64,000 nucleotides of DNA, taken from NCBI RefSeq assembly GCF_001457035.1, contig NZ_KQ758618.1, positions 620,001-684,000 of the forward strand, given 5' to 3'. The notes under the pieces are model-generated. The model saw only the letters and a program-made list of their open reading frames with translations, did not search any database and was not told the origin of the DNA. The translations under genes and the position numbers were made by a program. The stretch comes from Fictibacillus enclensis (GTDB lineage: Bacteria > Bacillota > Bacilli > Bacillales > Fictibacillaceae). This document shows, piece by piece, positions 54,833-63,617 of the stretch; position 1 is the stretch's first letter, and every line of letters begins with the position of its first letter.

Positions 54833-55249
54833 ATGGCAAAGGTAGAAGTAAATCATCAGAAATACGAAGGAATTCGTTTTGATATAGAAGATGAAAGTGT
54901 TATTTTGGTAGACATTCTTGAAACCATTCCTTACGAGTATGTCGGCAAGGATACAATGGTTACCATCCCTACAACAGAATTCACCTCTGTTTGCCCATGG
55001 TCAGGTCTTCCTGATTTCGCGGATATTATCATCAGCTATATTCCAAACGAGGACCTAGTGGAAATGAAGTCGTTAAAATATTATTTAACCTCTTACCGCA
55101 ACGTAGGCATTTATCAGGAACATGCAACCAACAAAATTAAGGAAGATCTCGTTAATCTTCTTAAACCGAAGTACCTTAAAATTGTCGCAACCTGGAATGC
55201 TCGCGGAGGGTTGGGTACAGAAGTGGTTGTAGAATACAAACAAGACTAA
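54833..55249 (+). CDS. queF: QueF-like preQ1 synthase (7-cyano-7-deazaguanine reductase family)
   Basis: 138 residues in the T-fold QueF family, shorter than B. subtilis QueF (165). The thioimide cysteine is kept (TSVCPWSGLPDFAD: Cys54, Asp61) and the NADPH motif appears as EMKSLKYYL. The segment that reads FHED in B. subtilis (His96, Glu97) is YQEH here (Gln95, Glu96), and the EXKS motif has Met where Ser or Leu is usual. It may still reduce preQ0 to preQ1, or have drifted to another reaction. It lies 5.4 kb from queC without its own preQ1 riboswitch. Clear ribosome site AGAAAGGGCG. Confidence 0.75.
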   Translation: MAKVEVNHQKYEGIRFDIEDESVILVDILETIPYEYVGKDTMVTIPTTEFTSVCPWSGLPDFADIIISYIPNEDLVEMKSLKYYLTSYRNVGIYQEHATNKIKEDLVNLLKPKYLKIVATWNARGGLGTEVVVEYKQD

Positions 55250-55250
55250 T

Positions 55251-55279
55251 AAAAAAACCTCCGTCCAGGAGGTTTTTTA
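55251..55279 (+). terminator. Terminator after the QueF-like gene
   Basis: AAAAACCTCC pairs with GGAGGTTTTTT across a 5-base loop. Confidence 0.9.
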
Positions 55280-55306
55280 TGCTTTTATTAATGGAGGGAT
55301 TTTCGC

Positions 55307-56110
55307 ATGAGTACAAGTCTGAAGCTGAAAAAGGCGCTCGAGGACCGGCTGAAACGTCCGGAATGGGATCTATCCTATGACCGGGAAAATGAACAGCTTA
55401 GAATTGAACACAAGGACATTGGAAAGGGAATGACCCTTTCTCTTTCAGGATTAACAGTGGAATGGGAAAAAAAGAAGGATGCGTTTTTGGATGAACTTGT
55501 TTACCATGTCGAAGAAGCATTGAAAGCCATTGAAGAAACTCCTGCCAGTAAAGCGGAGAATCAAATCTTCCCAGTCATCCGCTCCACTTCTTTTCCAAAG
55601 GAATCACCCGAGGGAGACGCGCTGATTAACGAGGAGCATACGGCAGAAACGGCGGTCTTTTATGCGCTGGATCTGGGAAATACTTATCGGTTAATCAGTG
55701 AAAAGATGCTGGAAGAAATGAATATGACGAGGGAGCAACTGAAGGAAGTGGCCCGCTTTAATGTGAGATCACTGGACACCTCGATGAAAAAAGATGAGGT
55801 CGCTGGCAACACCTTTTACTTTATCAATCACAATGACGGGTATGATGCGAGCAGAATATTGAATGCCTCTCTGCTGGATCGAATGGTACAGGAAGCATCC
55901 GGTACACTCGCAGTTGCCATTCCGCATCAGGATGTCCTTATTCTGGCGGATATCCGCAATAACCAGGGCTATGATATTTTGGCTCAGATGGCGATGCAAT
56001 TTTTCATGAACGGCCGTGTTCCTGTAACTGCATTACCTTTTTTATATGAAAAAGGAGAGCTTGAACCCATTTTTATTCTGGCGAAAAACAAGCCGGTGGA
56101 CGAATCATAA
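55307..56110 (+). CDS. ytpQ: DUF1444-family protein YtpQ
   Basis: 267 residues, soluble alpha/beta protein matching YtpQ (DUF1444): [20 protein letters not shown] at the start, [11 protein letters not shown] near residue 85 and [19 protein letters not shown] near 200. Function unknown. ATG 55307 follows GGAGGG. In B. subtilis ytpR comes next; here it does not. Confidence 0.88.
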   Translation: MSTSLKLKKALEDRLKRPEWDLSYDRENEQLRIEHKDIGKGMTLSLSGLTVEWEKKKDAFLDELVYHVEEALKAIEETPASKAENQIFPVIRSTSFPKESPEGDALINEEHTAETAVFYALDLGNTYRLISEKMLEEMNMTREQLKEVARFNVRSLDTSMKKDEVAGNTFYFINHNDGYDASRILNASLLDRMVQEASGTLAVAIPHQDVLILADIRNNQGYDILAQMAMQFFMNGRVPVTALPFLYEKGELEPIFILAKNKPVDES

Positions 56111-56386
56111 AAAAATCATGAAATTGTTGGTAAAAATGTGGCGAAAAAAGTCATAAAAGCCATCGATGGACCGAATTTTTATGATAGGGCATGTCCGTAC
56201 CATTCCCTTTGTGAAGTTTGCCGATGAAGCTGTTTGGATATCAGAAATGAGCTTGTGTTTTCATAACCGCTAGAGCAATCTAGTGGTTTTTATATTTTTT
56301 ACTTTCGATGGCAAATTTTTCTTAAAGTATGGCCCGAATTCCGCTACAATATAAAGACAGACCCAGAGAAAAAGAAGGTGAAGGCA
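56111..56386. other. Gene-poor gap between ytpQ and sftA, with a terminator
   Basis: Only a 30-codon frame at 56181-56273 without a ribosome site is open. A hairpin AACCGCTAGA with TCTAGTGGTT and T-run (56265-56300) ends leftover transcription. No trace of ytpR is recognisable. Confidence 0.5.
56265..56300 (+). terminator. Terminator upstream of sftA
   Basis: AACCGCTAGA pairs with TCTAGTGGTT, then TTTATATTTTTT. Confidence 0.85.
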
Positions 56387-59233
56387 ATGTCGTGGTTTAA
56401 AAAATTGATGAATTTAATGTTTGATGATGAACCTTCTGAGACAGAAGAAACAATAGATCCAGCCCTACATAAAAATGAGAAAACAGAACCCGTAAAAGGA
56501 CGTACAGTCGGCCGGTTTCAGAACCATCAAAACAGCTCTGCAGCCAGAATGGTAAGCCGTTATCCGGTAGAAGGGAAATTTCGATTCCCGTTGATTGATG
56601 ATCAAGAAGAGATTGGAAGACATACCCCGGCAAGAAAACAAAGCTATGCGAAAAAACAAACAGGTAGAGAAGGACAAGAGACAGCGAGATACACACGGGA
56701 GCGTCAGAAAGAAAACCTGTCCAAGGAAGAGCCAGCAAAGCCACCTCTTAAAGAAGAGAAAACACAACCCTTTAAGCCATCTGAAATCCCATCACCCATT
56801 TATGGGTTTGGCAGCCGAAATGGAACCAATCAAGTTGGATCTGGACAAGCTGGTGAAAACCGGTATAGCGCGCAAGATTCTAACAGCAAGTTTCGGCCTT
56901 CGGAAATTCCATCTCCTGTTTATGGATTTGGCGGCCGTGACAAAAGTGGGCAAAGTCCTTCGAAGAAAACGGAGGAACGTCCAAAGGGAGGCTTCATGCC
57001 TTCCCAGGTCCCATCACCGATTTATGGTTATCGTGAACGGAAACCAGATACGATTGTCAATCCGGGATTATGGAAGCTATCCGAAATTCAGAAAAAAAAG
57101 ATGCCGGATCCGGCCTTGATGGAAGAACTGCTAAAAGAACCCGTATCAGGCAAAGAACCCGTCATTCTGAGTGAAGAAGAAGGCAGAAACCTTCCTGTAG
57201 CGCAAGAAAAAATGGAAGATCCCATTGAGGAACCTATTCCTCAGATGCAAATGAAGAAGGAGCCTGTGCTTCTCATTGATGAATTCAGAAAAGAAACCAT
57301 TGAGCCGGCACAAGCAGAATTGCTGCCAGAACCACAGCTGGAACTGCCTGCTGAACCATCTGAAGCACGCGGGAATGAGCTTCATGTTGCTCAACTCCCC
57401 GGTGATGAAGTGATTTTTGAGTTGCCGCCTGAAAGGATGGACCTTAAAGAACCTGAAGACGAACAAATCGAACAAGTACAAGTTGTTGCAGAAGTTGAAG
57501 AGCCAACAGCTTTGGAGCCTGAAGAAGAGGAAGCATCTGCGGTTAAGAATCGTACCGTGACCGATCAGGAAGATGCAAACTTAATAGCAGAACCTGCTTT
57601 GCCAGAACCGTCATTAAAAGAAGAAGTTGTTACCCGCCGGGAGCCTGAGAAAAAACCAGGAGGCTCTTACATTCCTTTTAATGTGCTGATGCTCAAAAAA
57701 GACCGGAAAAGTACTGCCAATCATACGGGTGACAAAAAGACGCCATCTCCTGTTGAAACAAAAGCAACAGTAAACGAGGTTACTCCGATTTCGGCAGAGG
57801 AAGCTGATCTTTCTTTTCCGCCGCTCGAGTTACTTCAGAATCCCCCGGTACAGGAGGAGGATGATAGTCTTTGGATGGAAGAACAAAGAGATCTGCTCCA
57901 GCTGACACTCGATAACTTTAATGTTAATGCCAAAGTAGTCAACATGACAAAAGGGCCGTCGGTTACCCGTCTCGAAGTACAACCGGCACCTGGAGTAAAA
58001 GTGAATAAGATAACCAATTTAAGCGACGATATTAAGCTGAGTTTATCAGCAAAGGATATACGAATCGAAGCACCCATCCCGGGGAAAAACACAATCGGCA
58101 TTGAAGTGCCCAACCTATACAGCCAGCCTGTTTTCTTACGGGAGATTCTTCAGACCGAGGAATTCCGCAACAGCAGTTCACCACTTACCGTTGCGCTGGG
58201 ATTGGATTTATCCGGTGATCCGATTGTGACCGATCTGCAAAAAATGCCTCATGGGTTGATCGCAGGAGCCACAGGCTCCGGAAAAAGTGTATGTATCAAT
58301 TCCATTTTGATTTCATTGATGTACAAAGCATCTCCGGAAGATGTACGCCTGCTTCTTGTTGATCCGAAAATGGTGGAATTGGCTCCGTACAATGCCATTC
58401 CTCATTTGGTTACACCGGTCATTACCGATCCAAAGGAAGCGACTACGGCTTTGAAATGGACAGTCGAGGAAATGGAGCGAAGGTATGAAGCCTTTGCAAG
58501 ACATGGCGTGCGTGACATTAAGCGGTTTAACGACAAAATGAAACGCGAGCAGCTGTATGCCAACAAAATGCCATATATCGTTGTGGTCATCGATGAACTT
58601 GCAGACCTGATGATGGTATCGCCGCAGGACGTGGAAGAAGCCATTTGCCGGATTGCCCAAAAAGCTAGAGCATGTGGCATTCATTTGCTGGTGGCAACCC
58701 AGCGGCCTTCCGTGGACGTTATTACCGGTCTGATTAAAGCAAACATCCCGACAAGGACAGCCTTTGCTGTTTCTTCTGCGGTCGATTCCCGTACGATTAT
58801 CGACATGAGCGGTGCGGAACGCCTGCTCGGCAGAGGCGATATGCTGTTTCTTGAAAATGGATCAAGCAAGGCGGTCCGTATTCAGGGGAATTTTGTATCG
58901 GATGATGAGATCGAACGGGTTACTGCGTTTGTCAAAGAGCAGCATTCAACCAATTACTTATTCAGCAGAGAAGAATTGATCCAGTCCAATCAAACGGTTG
59001 AACAAGAAGATGATCTGTTTGAAGAAGCCTGCTATTACGTACTCGATATGGGCGCTGCATCTTCCTCAAGCATCCAACGACGTTTCAGGGTTGGTTACAA
59101 CCGAGCTGCGCGTCTTGTAGAAATGATGGAGGCATTCGGCCTTGTTTCCGAAGCCATGGGCTCAAAGCCCCGTACAGTTCTCATGACCAATGAAGAATTT
59201 CAAAGCAAGCTTTACAGTGAAGCAGAAGTATAA
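56387..59233 (+). CDS. sftA: DNA translocase SftA (FtsK/SpoIIIE family)
   Basis: 948 residues. A short amphipathic start (MSWFKKLMNLMF) replaces the FtsK membrane domain, followed by ~480 residues of Pro/Glu-rich linker. Three copies of a PSEIPSPIYGF motif lie near residues 129, 171 and 205. Then come the alpha/beta motor (Walker A GATGSGKSV near 627; Walker B VVVIDELADLMM) and a C-terminal gamma domain. It pumps DNA at the septum during division. AAGGTG selects ATG 56387. Confidence 0.95.
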   Translation: MSWFKKLMNLMFDDEPSETEETIDPALHKNEKTEPVKGRTVGRFQNHQNSSAARMVSRYPVEGKFRFPLIDDQEEIGRHTPARKQSYAKKQTGREGQETARYTRERQKENLSKEEPAKPPLKEEKTQPFKPSEIPSPIYGFGSRNGTNQVGSGQAGENRYSAQDSNSKFRPSEIPSPVYGFGGRDKSGQSPSKKTEERPKGGFMPSQVPSPIYGYRERKPDTIVNPGLWKLSEIQKKKMPDPALMEELLKEPVSGKEPVILSEEEGRNLPVAQEKMEDPIEEPIPQMQMKKEPVLLIDEFRKETIEPAQAELLPEPQLELPAEPSEARGNELHVAQLPGDEVIFELPPERMDLKEPEDEQIEQVQVVAEVEEPTALEPEEEEASAVKNRTVTDQEDANLIAEPALPEPSLKEEVVTRREPEKKPGGSYIPFNVLMLKKDRKSTANHTGDKKTPSPVETKATVNEVTPISAEEADLSFPPLELLQNPPVQEEDDSLWMEEQRDLLQLTLDNFNVNAKVVNMTKGPSVTRLEVQPAPGVKVNKITNLSDDIKLSLSAKDIRIEAPIPGKNTIGIEVPNLYSQPVFLREILQTEEFRNSSSPLTVALGLDLSGDPIVTDLQKMPHGLIAGATGSGKSVCINSILISLMYKASPEDVRLLLVDPKMVELAPYNAIPHLVTPVITDPKEATTALKWTVEEMERRYEAFARHGVRDIKRFNDKMKREQLYANKMPYIVVVIDELADLMMVSPQDVEEAICRIAQKARACGIHLLVATQRPSVDVITGLIKANIPTRTAFAVSSAVDSRTIIDMSGAERLLGRGDMLFLENGSSKAVRIQGNFVSDDEIERVTAFVKEQHSTNYLFSREELIQSNQTVEQEDDLFEEACYYVLDMGAASSSSIQRRFRVGYNRAARLVEMMEAFGLVSEAMGSKPRTVLMTNEEFQSKLYSEAEV

Positions 59234-59237
59234 AGCA

Positions 59238-59392
59238 GTTGATTGGAGTGTGACGTGCGAGACTCCTTGAAAATGAACTTCACATTTTCTTCGTGCGATA
59301 TGTTGCTGCCGAAGCCTTCCTTGTCCGGCAGGAAATGCGGGACAGGTGAGTATGCCGGTAAAAGCGAGCAACCTGAAGACGGAAATCAACCC
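59238..59392. repeat. Intergenic repeat element, copy 2
   Basis: Starts GTTGATTGGAGTG, then GTGCGAGACTCC, CAGGAAATGCGGGACAGGTG and AAGCGAGCAACCTGAAGACG, ending AAATCAACC; collinear with 45184-45352. The centre differs: about 60 bases unlike copy 1 follow GACTCC here, while the second half is shorter. It begins 4 bases after the sftA stop. Confidence 0.75.
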
Positions 59393-59405
59393 TCCAAGTA
59401 GAATT

Positions 59406-59456
59406 AGACAGTTCATTGCCTGGCCATGGAGCCAGACAATGGGTTGTCTTTTTTTA
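59406..59456 (+). terminator. Terminator downstream of sftA and the repeat
   Basis: AGACA, CATTG and CTGGC arms pair with GCCAG, CAATG and TTGTCT, followed by a T-run. Confidence 0.9.
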
Positions 59457-59604
59457 TGCAAAAGATTTTGAAGTGCCCGCTGTTTCACTTTCTCTTGTTT
59501 TCTGAAGAGTACTTCTATATGATAGTTAAGGATGAGTCCAAAGGGCCCATTTTAAACGACAGAAAGAAACCATGAATTTCTTGACCAGGTGATGAGGAGT
59601 TTAT

Positions 59605-60702
59605 ATGAAAGAAATAGAATTAAAGCTGCAGGGTAAAATCAAACGCTTGACCAATCTAACATTCAAATTTGATGAAAGGGCAGGCGATGGCTGGTTTTCA
59701 GCTGTTTATTTTCTGAAAACGTGTGAAATCGTAAAAAAATTCAAACCTGACAATATAGTAACCATGCAATTTTTCCAAAAAAACGATGCCGTACTTTGCG
59801 GAACAGACGAAGCAATCGCCTTGATCAAGACATTTGCCAAAAACGCAGATGATCTGGAGATTCACTCGTTGAAAGATGGAGATAAAATTTCTCCATTTGA
59901 AACCGTCTTTACCATTACTGGCCCTTATCAAAATTTTGGCTTTTTGGAAGGAATGCTTGATGGCATTTTGGCCAGAAGAACATCCGTGGCAACGAATGTT
60001 TATAATGTTGTCAAAGCGGCGAGTATTTCCGGTGTCCAAAAGCCGGTCATCTTTATGGGCGACCGGGACGATCACTTCGCCCAGCAGGCAGGGGATGGTT
60101 ATGCGGCTTATATCGGCGGCTCTACCGCACAGGCTACCCATGCGATGAATGAATGGTGGGGCAAACAGGGGATGGGCACGATGCCGCACGCCTTGCTCCA
60201 GATGTTTAATGGAGACATTGTTGAAGCGACGAGGGCGTATCATGAGACGTATCCTGAAGACGAACTAATGGCACTGGTGGACTACAATAATGACACTATC
60301 ACCGATGCCCTTAAAGTGGCCAGAGAATTTGGAGATGTTTTAAAAGGAGTCAGAGTGGATACCTCAAGGACGATGGTTGACCAATACTTCTTCCGTAATC
60401 CAGAGGTGCTCGGCAGCTTCGACCCCCGTGGTGCGAATCCTGAGCTTATTTTTGCGCTGCGTAAAGCTCTCGACCAGGAAGGGTTTGGGCATGTGAAAAT
60501 CGTCGTCAGCGGCGGTTTTACCGAGGAGCGGATCACCGATTATGAAAAACGCGGTGTACCTGTTGATATTTATGGAGTAGGCAGCAATCTTCTTAAAATT
60601 AACATCGGGTTTACCGGAGACAATGTAATGATGCACGGAAATCATCAAGCCAAAGCGGGACGGGTCTACAGACCAAATGCACGTCTCGAAAAAGTAGAAT
60701 AG
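59605..60702 (+). CDS. Nicotinate phosphoribosyltransferase
   Basis: 365 residues, type II PRTase-like barrel of the short NAPRTase subfamily: FKFDERAGDGWFSAVYFLKT at the N-terminus, ARRTSVATNVYNVVKAA, GVRVDTSRTMVDQYF and IVVSGGFTEERITDY. It makes nicotinate mononucleotide from nicotinate and PRPP in NAD salvage. GATGAGGAG precedes ATG 59605. It stands between sftA and murC, which are close neighbours in B. subtilis, so it looks inserted. Confidence 0.88.
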   Translation: MKEIELKLQGKIKRLTNLTFKFDERAGDGWFSAVYFLKTCEIVKKFKPDNIVTMQFFQKNDAVLCGTDEAIALIKTFAKNADDLEIHSLKDGDKISPFETVFTITGPYQNFGFLEGMLDGILARRTSVATNVYNVVKAASISGVQKPVIFMGDRDDHFAQQAGDGYAAYIGGSTAQATHAMNEWWGKQGMGTMPHALLQMFNGDIVEATRAYHETYPEDELMALVDYNNDTITDALKVAREFGDVLKGVRVDTSRTMVDQYFFRNPEVLGSFDPRGANPELIFALRKALDQEGFGHVKIVVSGGFTEERITDYEKRGVPVDIYGVGSNLLKINIGFTGDNVMMHGNHQAKAGRVYRPNARLEKVE

Positions 60703-60898
60703 TGGTGATTATCCGGAAGTAATCCGGAAGTAATGGAGTTAGACTTCATTTTTTGCTATAATGGAAAAATGAGTCGGTGCAGCTTGCTCGATTATCACTC
60801 TATCGCAGCAGGCATATACTAACAGAAAATAGGCCTTGAAAAGTGGGTTGCCTAAAAAGGTGATTCTTGAGAAGGTTTTTGATTGTGGAGGTCTTTAT

Positions 60899-62227
60899 AT
60901 GACACATTATCACTTTGTGGGAATCAAAGGTACAGGGATGAGTGCCTTGGCACAAATACTTCATGACATGAAGCATGAAGTTCAAGGATCGGATGTTGAA
61001 AAGTATTTCTTTACCCAGCAGGCTCTAGACGAGCGCGGGATTACAATACTGCCATTTGATAAGAATAACATTAAACAGGGCCAGACCATCATTGCTGGAA
61101 ACGCGTTTCCAGATGACAATGAAGAGCTGGTAGCAGCGCGTGAACTTGGCCTGCCGATTTACCGTTATCATCATTTTCTTGGTGACTTTGTGAAGAAGTA
61201 TACCGGAGTTGCGGTGACAGGTTCTCACGGAAAAACATCAACAACAGGATTGCTTGCCCATGTAATTGGCGGAGCCGAGCCAACTTCGTTCTTGATCGGA
61301 GACGGGACCGGACGAGGAGTGGCAGACAGCACGTATTTTGTATTTGAAGCATGCGAATACCGCCGTCACTTCCTTTCTTATGAGCCTGCGTATGGAATTA
61401 TGACGAATATTGATTTTGATCACCCTGACTATTATAAAGATATTGACGATGTTATCAGCGCATTTCAGCAAATGGCGATGCAGGTTACAAAAGGAATCAT
61501 CGCATGCGGTGATGATCAATATCTTCAGCAAATCCATGCAAATGTACCTGTCGTATTTTACGGACTTGGAGATCATAATGATTTTCAGGCGTCGAACATT
61601 CAACGGGACGAGAACGGGACTACATTTGATGTATTTGTAAGAAATACGTTCTACCACACGTTTACGATCACAGGATACGGAACACACAACATTCTTAATG
61701 CTCTGGCCGTTATCGCCCTTTGTCATTACGAAAATGTAGATGTGGACGTTATTGCCGATCGTTTAAAAACGTTTGGCGGAGTTAAACGGCGTTACTCTGA
61801 AAAGCCATTCGGAGACCAGGTGCTGATTGATGACTATGCTCATCATCCAACTGAAATCAGTGCAACCATTGAAGCGACCAAATACAAGTATAAAAATCGC
61901 GATGTGGTCGCTATTTTTCAGCCCCATACCTTCACAAGGACGAAAACGTTCCTTCATGAATTCGGGGAGAGCTTAAGAAAAGCTGATTATGTTTATTTAT
62001 GCGATATTTTTGGATCGGCACGTGAAAATGCCGGCAGTCTTTCCATTGAGGACCTGCAGAAACAAATTCCAAATGCAATGCTGTTGAGCGAAGAAGAAGT
62101 AGGGATTCTCGAACAGCATAAAGATGGAATTCTTTTGTTCATGGGAGCGGGGGACATTCAAAAATTTCAAAAATCCTATGAAAAGACCGTGGAAGGTCAT
62201 CAAGGGAAAAGCACACAAATTGGATAG
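60899..62227 (+). CDS. murC: UDP-N-acetylmuramate--L-alanine ligase
   Basis: 442-residue Mur ligase that adds L-Ala to UDP-MurNAc in peptidoglycan synthesis. N-terminal [15 protein letters not shown] (UDP site), ATP loop [14 protein letters not shown] (near residue 110), then [12 protein letters not shown] and [17 protein letters not shown] 60899 has GTGGAGG upstream; the frame extends back to 60836 without a ribosome site. Confidence 0.97.
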   Translation: MTHYHFVGIKGTGMSALAQILHDMKHEVQGSDVEKYFFTQQALDERGITILPFDKNNIKQGQTIIAGNAFPDDNEELVAARELGLPIYRYHHFLGDFVKKYTGVAVTGSHGKTSTTGLLAHVIGGAEPTSFLIGDGTGRGVADSTYFVFEACEYRRHFLSYEPAYGIMTNIDFDHPDYYKDIDDVISAFQQMAMQVTKGIIACGDDQYLQQIHANVPVVFYGLGDHNDFQASNIQRDENGTTFDVFVRNTFYHTFTITGYGTHNILNALAVIALCHYENVDVDVIADRLKTFGGVKRRYSEKPFGDQVLIDDYAHHPTEISATIEATKYKYKNRDVVAIFQPHTFTRTKTFLHEFGESLRKADYVYLCDIFGSARENAGSLSIEDLQKQIPNAMLLSEEEVGILEQHKDGILLFMGAGDIQKFQKSYEKTVEGHQGKSTQIG

Positions 62228-62233
62228 AAGCAA

Positions 62234-62263
62234 AAAAGGAGGCTCAAAATGAGTCTCCTTTTC
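62234..62263 (+). terminator. Terminator after murC
   Basis: AAAAGGAG and CTC pair with GAG and CTCCTTTT. Confidence 0.75.
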
Positions 62264-62278
62264 AATAAGTCTAAAAGA

Positions 62279-62316
62279 AAAAAACGCCGGGTGCGAACCG
62301 GCGTTTTTGGGTTTTA
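62279..62316. terminator. Terminator of the M29 aminopeptidase gene
   Basis: AAAAACGCCGG pairs with CCGGCGTTTTT; on the minus strand it is followed by a T-run. It overlaps the stop codon at 62314. Confidence 0.88.
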
Positions 62317-63426
62317 TTTAAGGTTTTCAGGATTAAGCACGTTAAGTTCAGGAAGAACGAAACGACCGTCTTTACGGATAAGAACATCATCAAAATAGAT
62401 TTCCCCGCCGCCGTAATCCGGCCGCTGAATCATGACCATATCCCAGTGAATGTTGGACTCATTGCCGTTGTAGGCTTCTTCGTACGCCTGTCCTGGTGTA
62501 AAGTGGAAGCTTCCGTCAATTTTTTCATCAAACAGAATGTCTTTCATCGGGTGCTGAATATAAGGGTTAACGCCAATCGCAAACTCACCAATATATCGGG
62601 ACCCTTCATCGGTATCAAAAATTTTGTTGATTCGTTCGGAATCGTTGGCTGTTGCGTTTACAATTTTCCCATTTTCAAATGTCAGGGACACATTTTCAAA
62701 TGTAAAGCCCTGATAAGGAGATGGTGTGTTATAGGTGATGGTTCCGTTTATGGAATCTCTGACAGGAGCTGTGTATACTTCACCATCCGGGATGTTCGCT
62801 TCTCCTGCACATCGTACAGCAGGAATATCTTTAATGGAGAAGGTAAGATCAGTTCCTGGTCCCTTCAAATGGACCTTATCCGTGCGGTTCATCAAATCTT
62901 CAAGAGATTTCATGGCTTCATTCATCTTGCTGTAGTCAAGGTTACACACCTGGAAATAGAAATCTTCAAACGCTTCGGTGCTCATGCTGGCAAGCTGTGC
63001 CATGGCTGCATTCGGATAACGAAGAACAACCCATTTTGTTTTCTTGATGCGAATTTCACGGTGCATGGCAAGCACCGTTTTTTCATATAATGCCATCTGT
63101 TCACTTGGAACATCGGACAATTCATTAATATTGTCGCCTGAACGAAGTCCGATATAGGCATCCATTTGAGCCATCAGGTCACCTTCATGCTTGGCGATGA
63201 TTTTCATCTGTTCTTCTGAAGCGTTCATGTACTGCTGGCGCATAACGGAATGGTCTTTCAGCAATACGAACGGAAAACCACCGGCTGCATAAGCTTCCTG
63301 CACGAGTGCATTCACAAGCTCTTTTTGAAAGCCAAAGTTTTCAATCAGAACTTTTTCTCCTTTTTGAAGATTAACAGAATATGTAATTAAGTTTTTAGCC
63401 AATTGCTGGATACGTGGATCTCTCAC
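62314..63426 (-). CDS. ampS: M29-family aminopeptidase (AmpS/AmpT type)
   Basis: 370 residues. The M29 family pattern is visible: NLITYSVNLQKGEKVLIENF at the start, DGEVYTAPVRDSINGTITYN in the middle and a C-terminal FAIGVNPYIQHP plus SNIHWDMVMIQRPDYGGGEI. It has two metal ions and removes N-terminal residues from peptides. GAAGGGGG before GTG 63426 sets the start. Convergent with murC and divergent from ytxG; it separates murC from ytxG, which are adjacent in B. subtilis. Confidence 0.92.
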   Translation of the reverse strand: MRDPRIQQLAKNLITYSVNLQKGEKVLIENFGFQKELVNALVQEAYAAGGFPFVLLKDHSVMRQQYMNASEEQMKIIAKHEGDLMAQMDAYIGLRSGDNINELSDVPSEQMALYEKTVLAMHREIRIKKTKWVVLRYPNAAMAQLASMSTEAFEDFYFQVCNLDYSKMNEAMKSLEDLMNRTDKVHLKGPGTDLTFSIKDIPAVRCAGEANIPDGEVYTAPVRDSINGTITYNTPSPYQGFTFENVSLTFENGKIVNATANDSERINKIFDTDEGSRYIGEFAIGVNPYIQHPMKDILFDEKIDGSFHFTPGQAYEEAYNGNESNIHWDMVMIQRPDYGGGEIYFDDVLIRKDGRFVLPELNVLNPENLK

Positions 63427-63555
63427 TGCAATTTCCCCCTTCTATATGGTGAATAAGCCTAACGTATTTATTCTAACGTAATTTAAATAATTTGTAATCT
63501 TCTAACCCTTGTCCTTAGCAGGAATTCTGAAAATAGTATAGAATATAGCATACAT

Positions 63556-63580
63556 GTTTAGTTTTATTGGCATAGGGTAA
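63556..63580 (+). promoter_or_regulatory. SigB-type promoter of ytxG
   Basis: GTTTAG (63556-63561), a 13-base spacer and GGGTAA (63575-63580) fit the general-stress sigma factor consensus GTTTAA-N12-15-GGGWAT. B. subtilis ytxG is known to be SigB (and SigH) controlled. Confidence 0.7.
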
Positions 63581-63617
63581 TTTTAAAAGCATCTAACTCA
63601 GGAGGTGTCGTGGAAAC

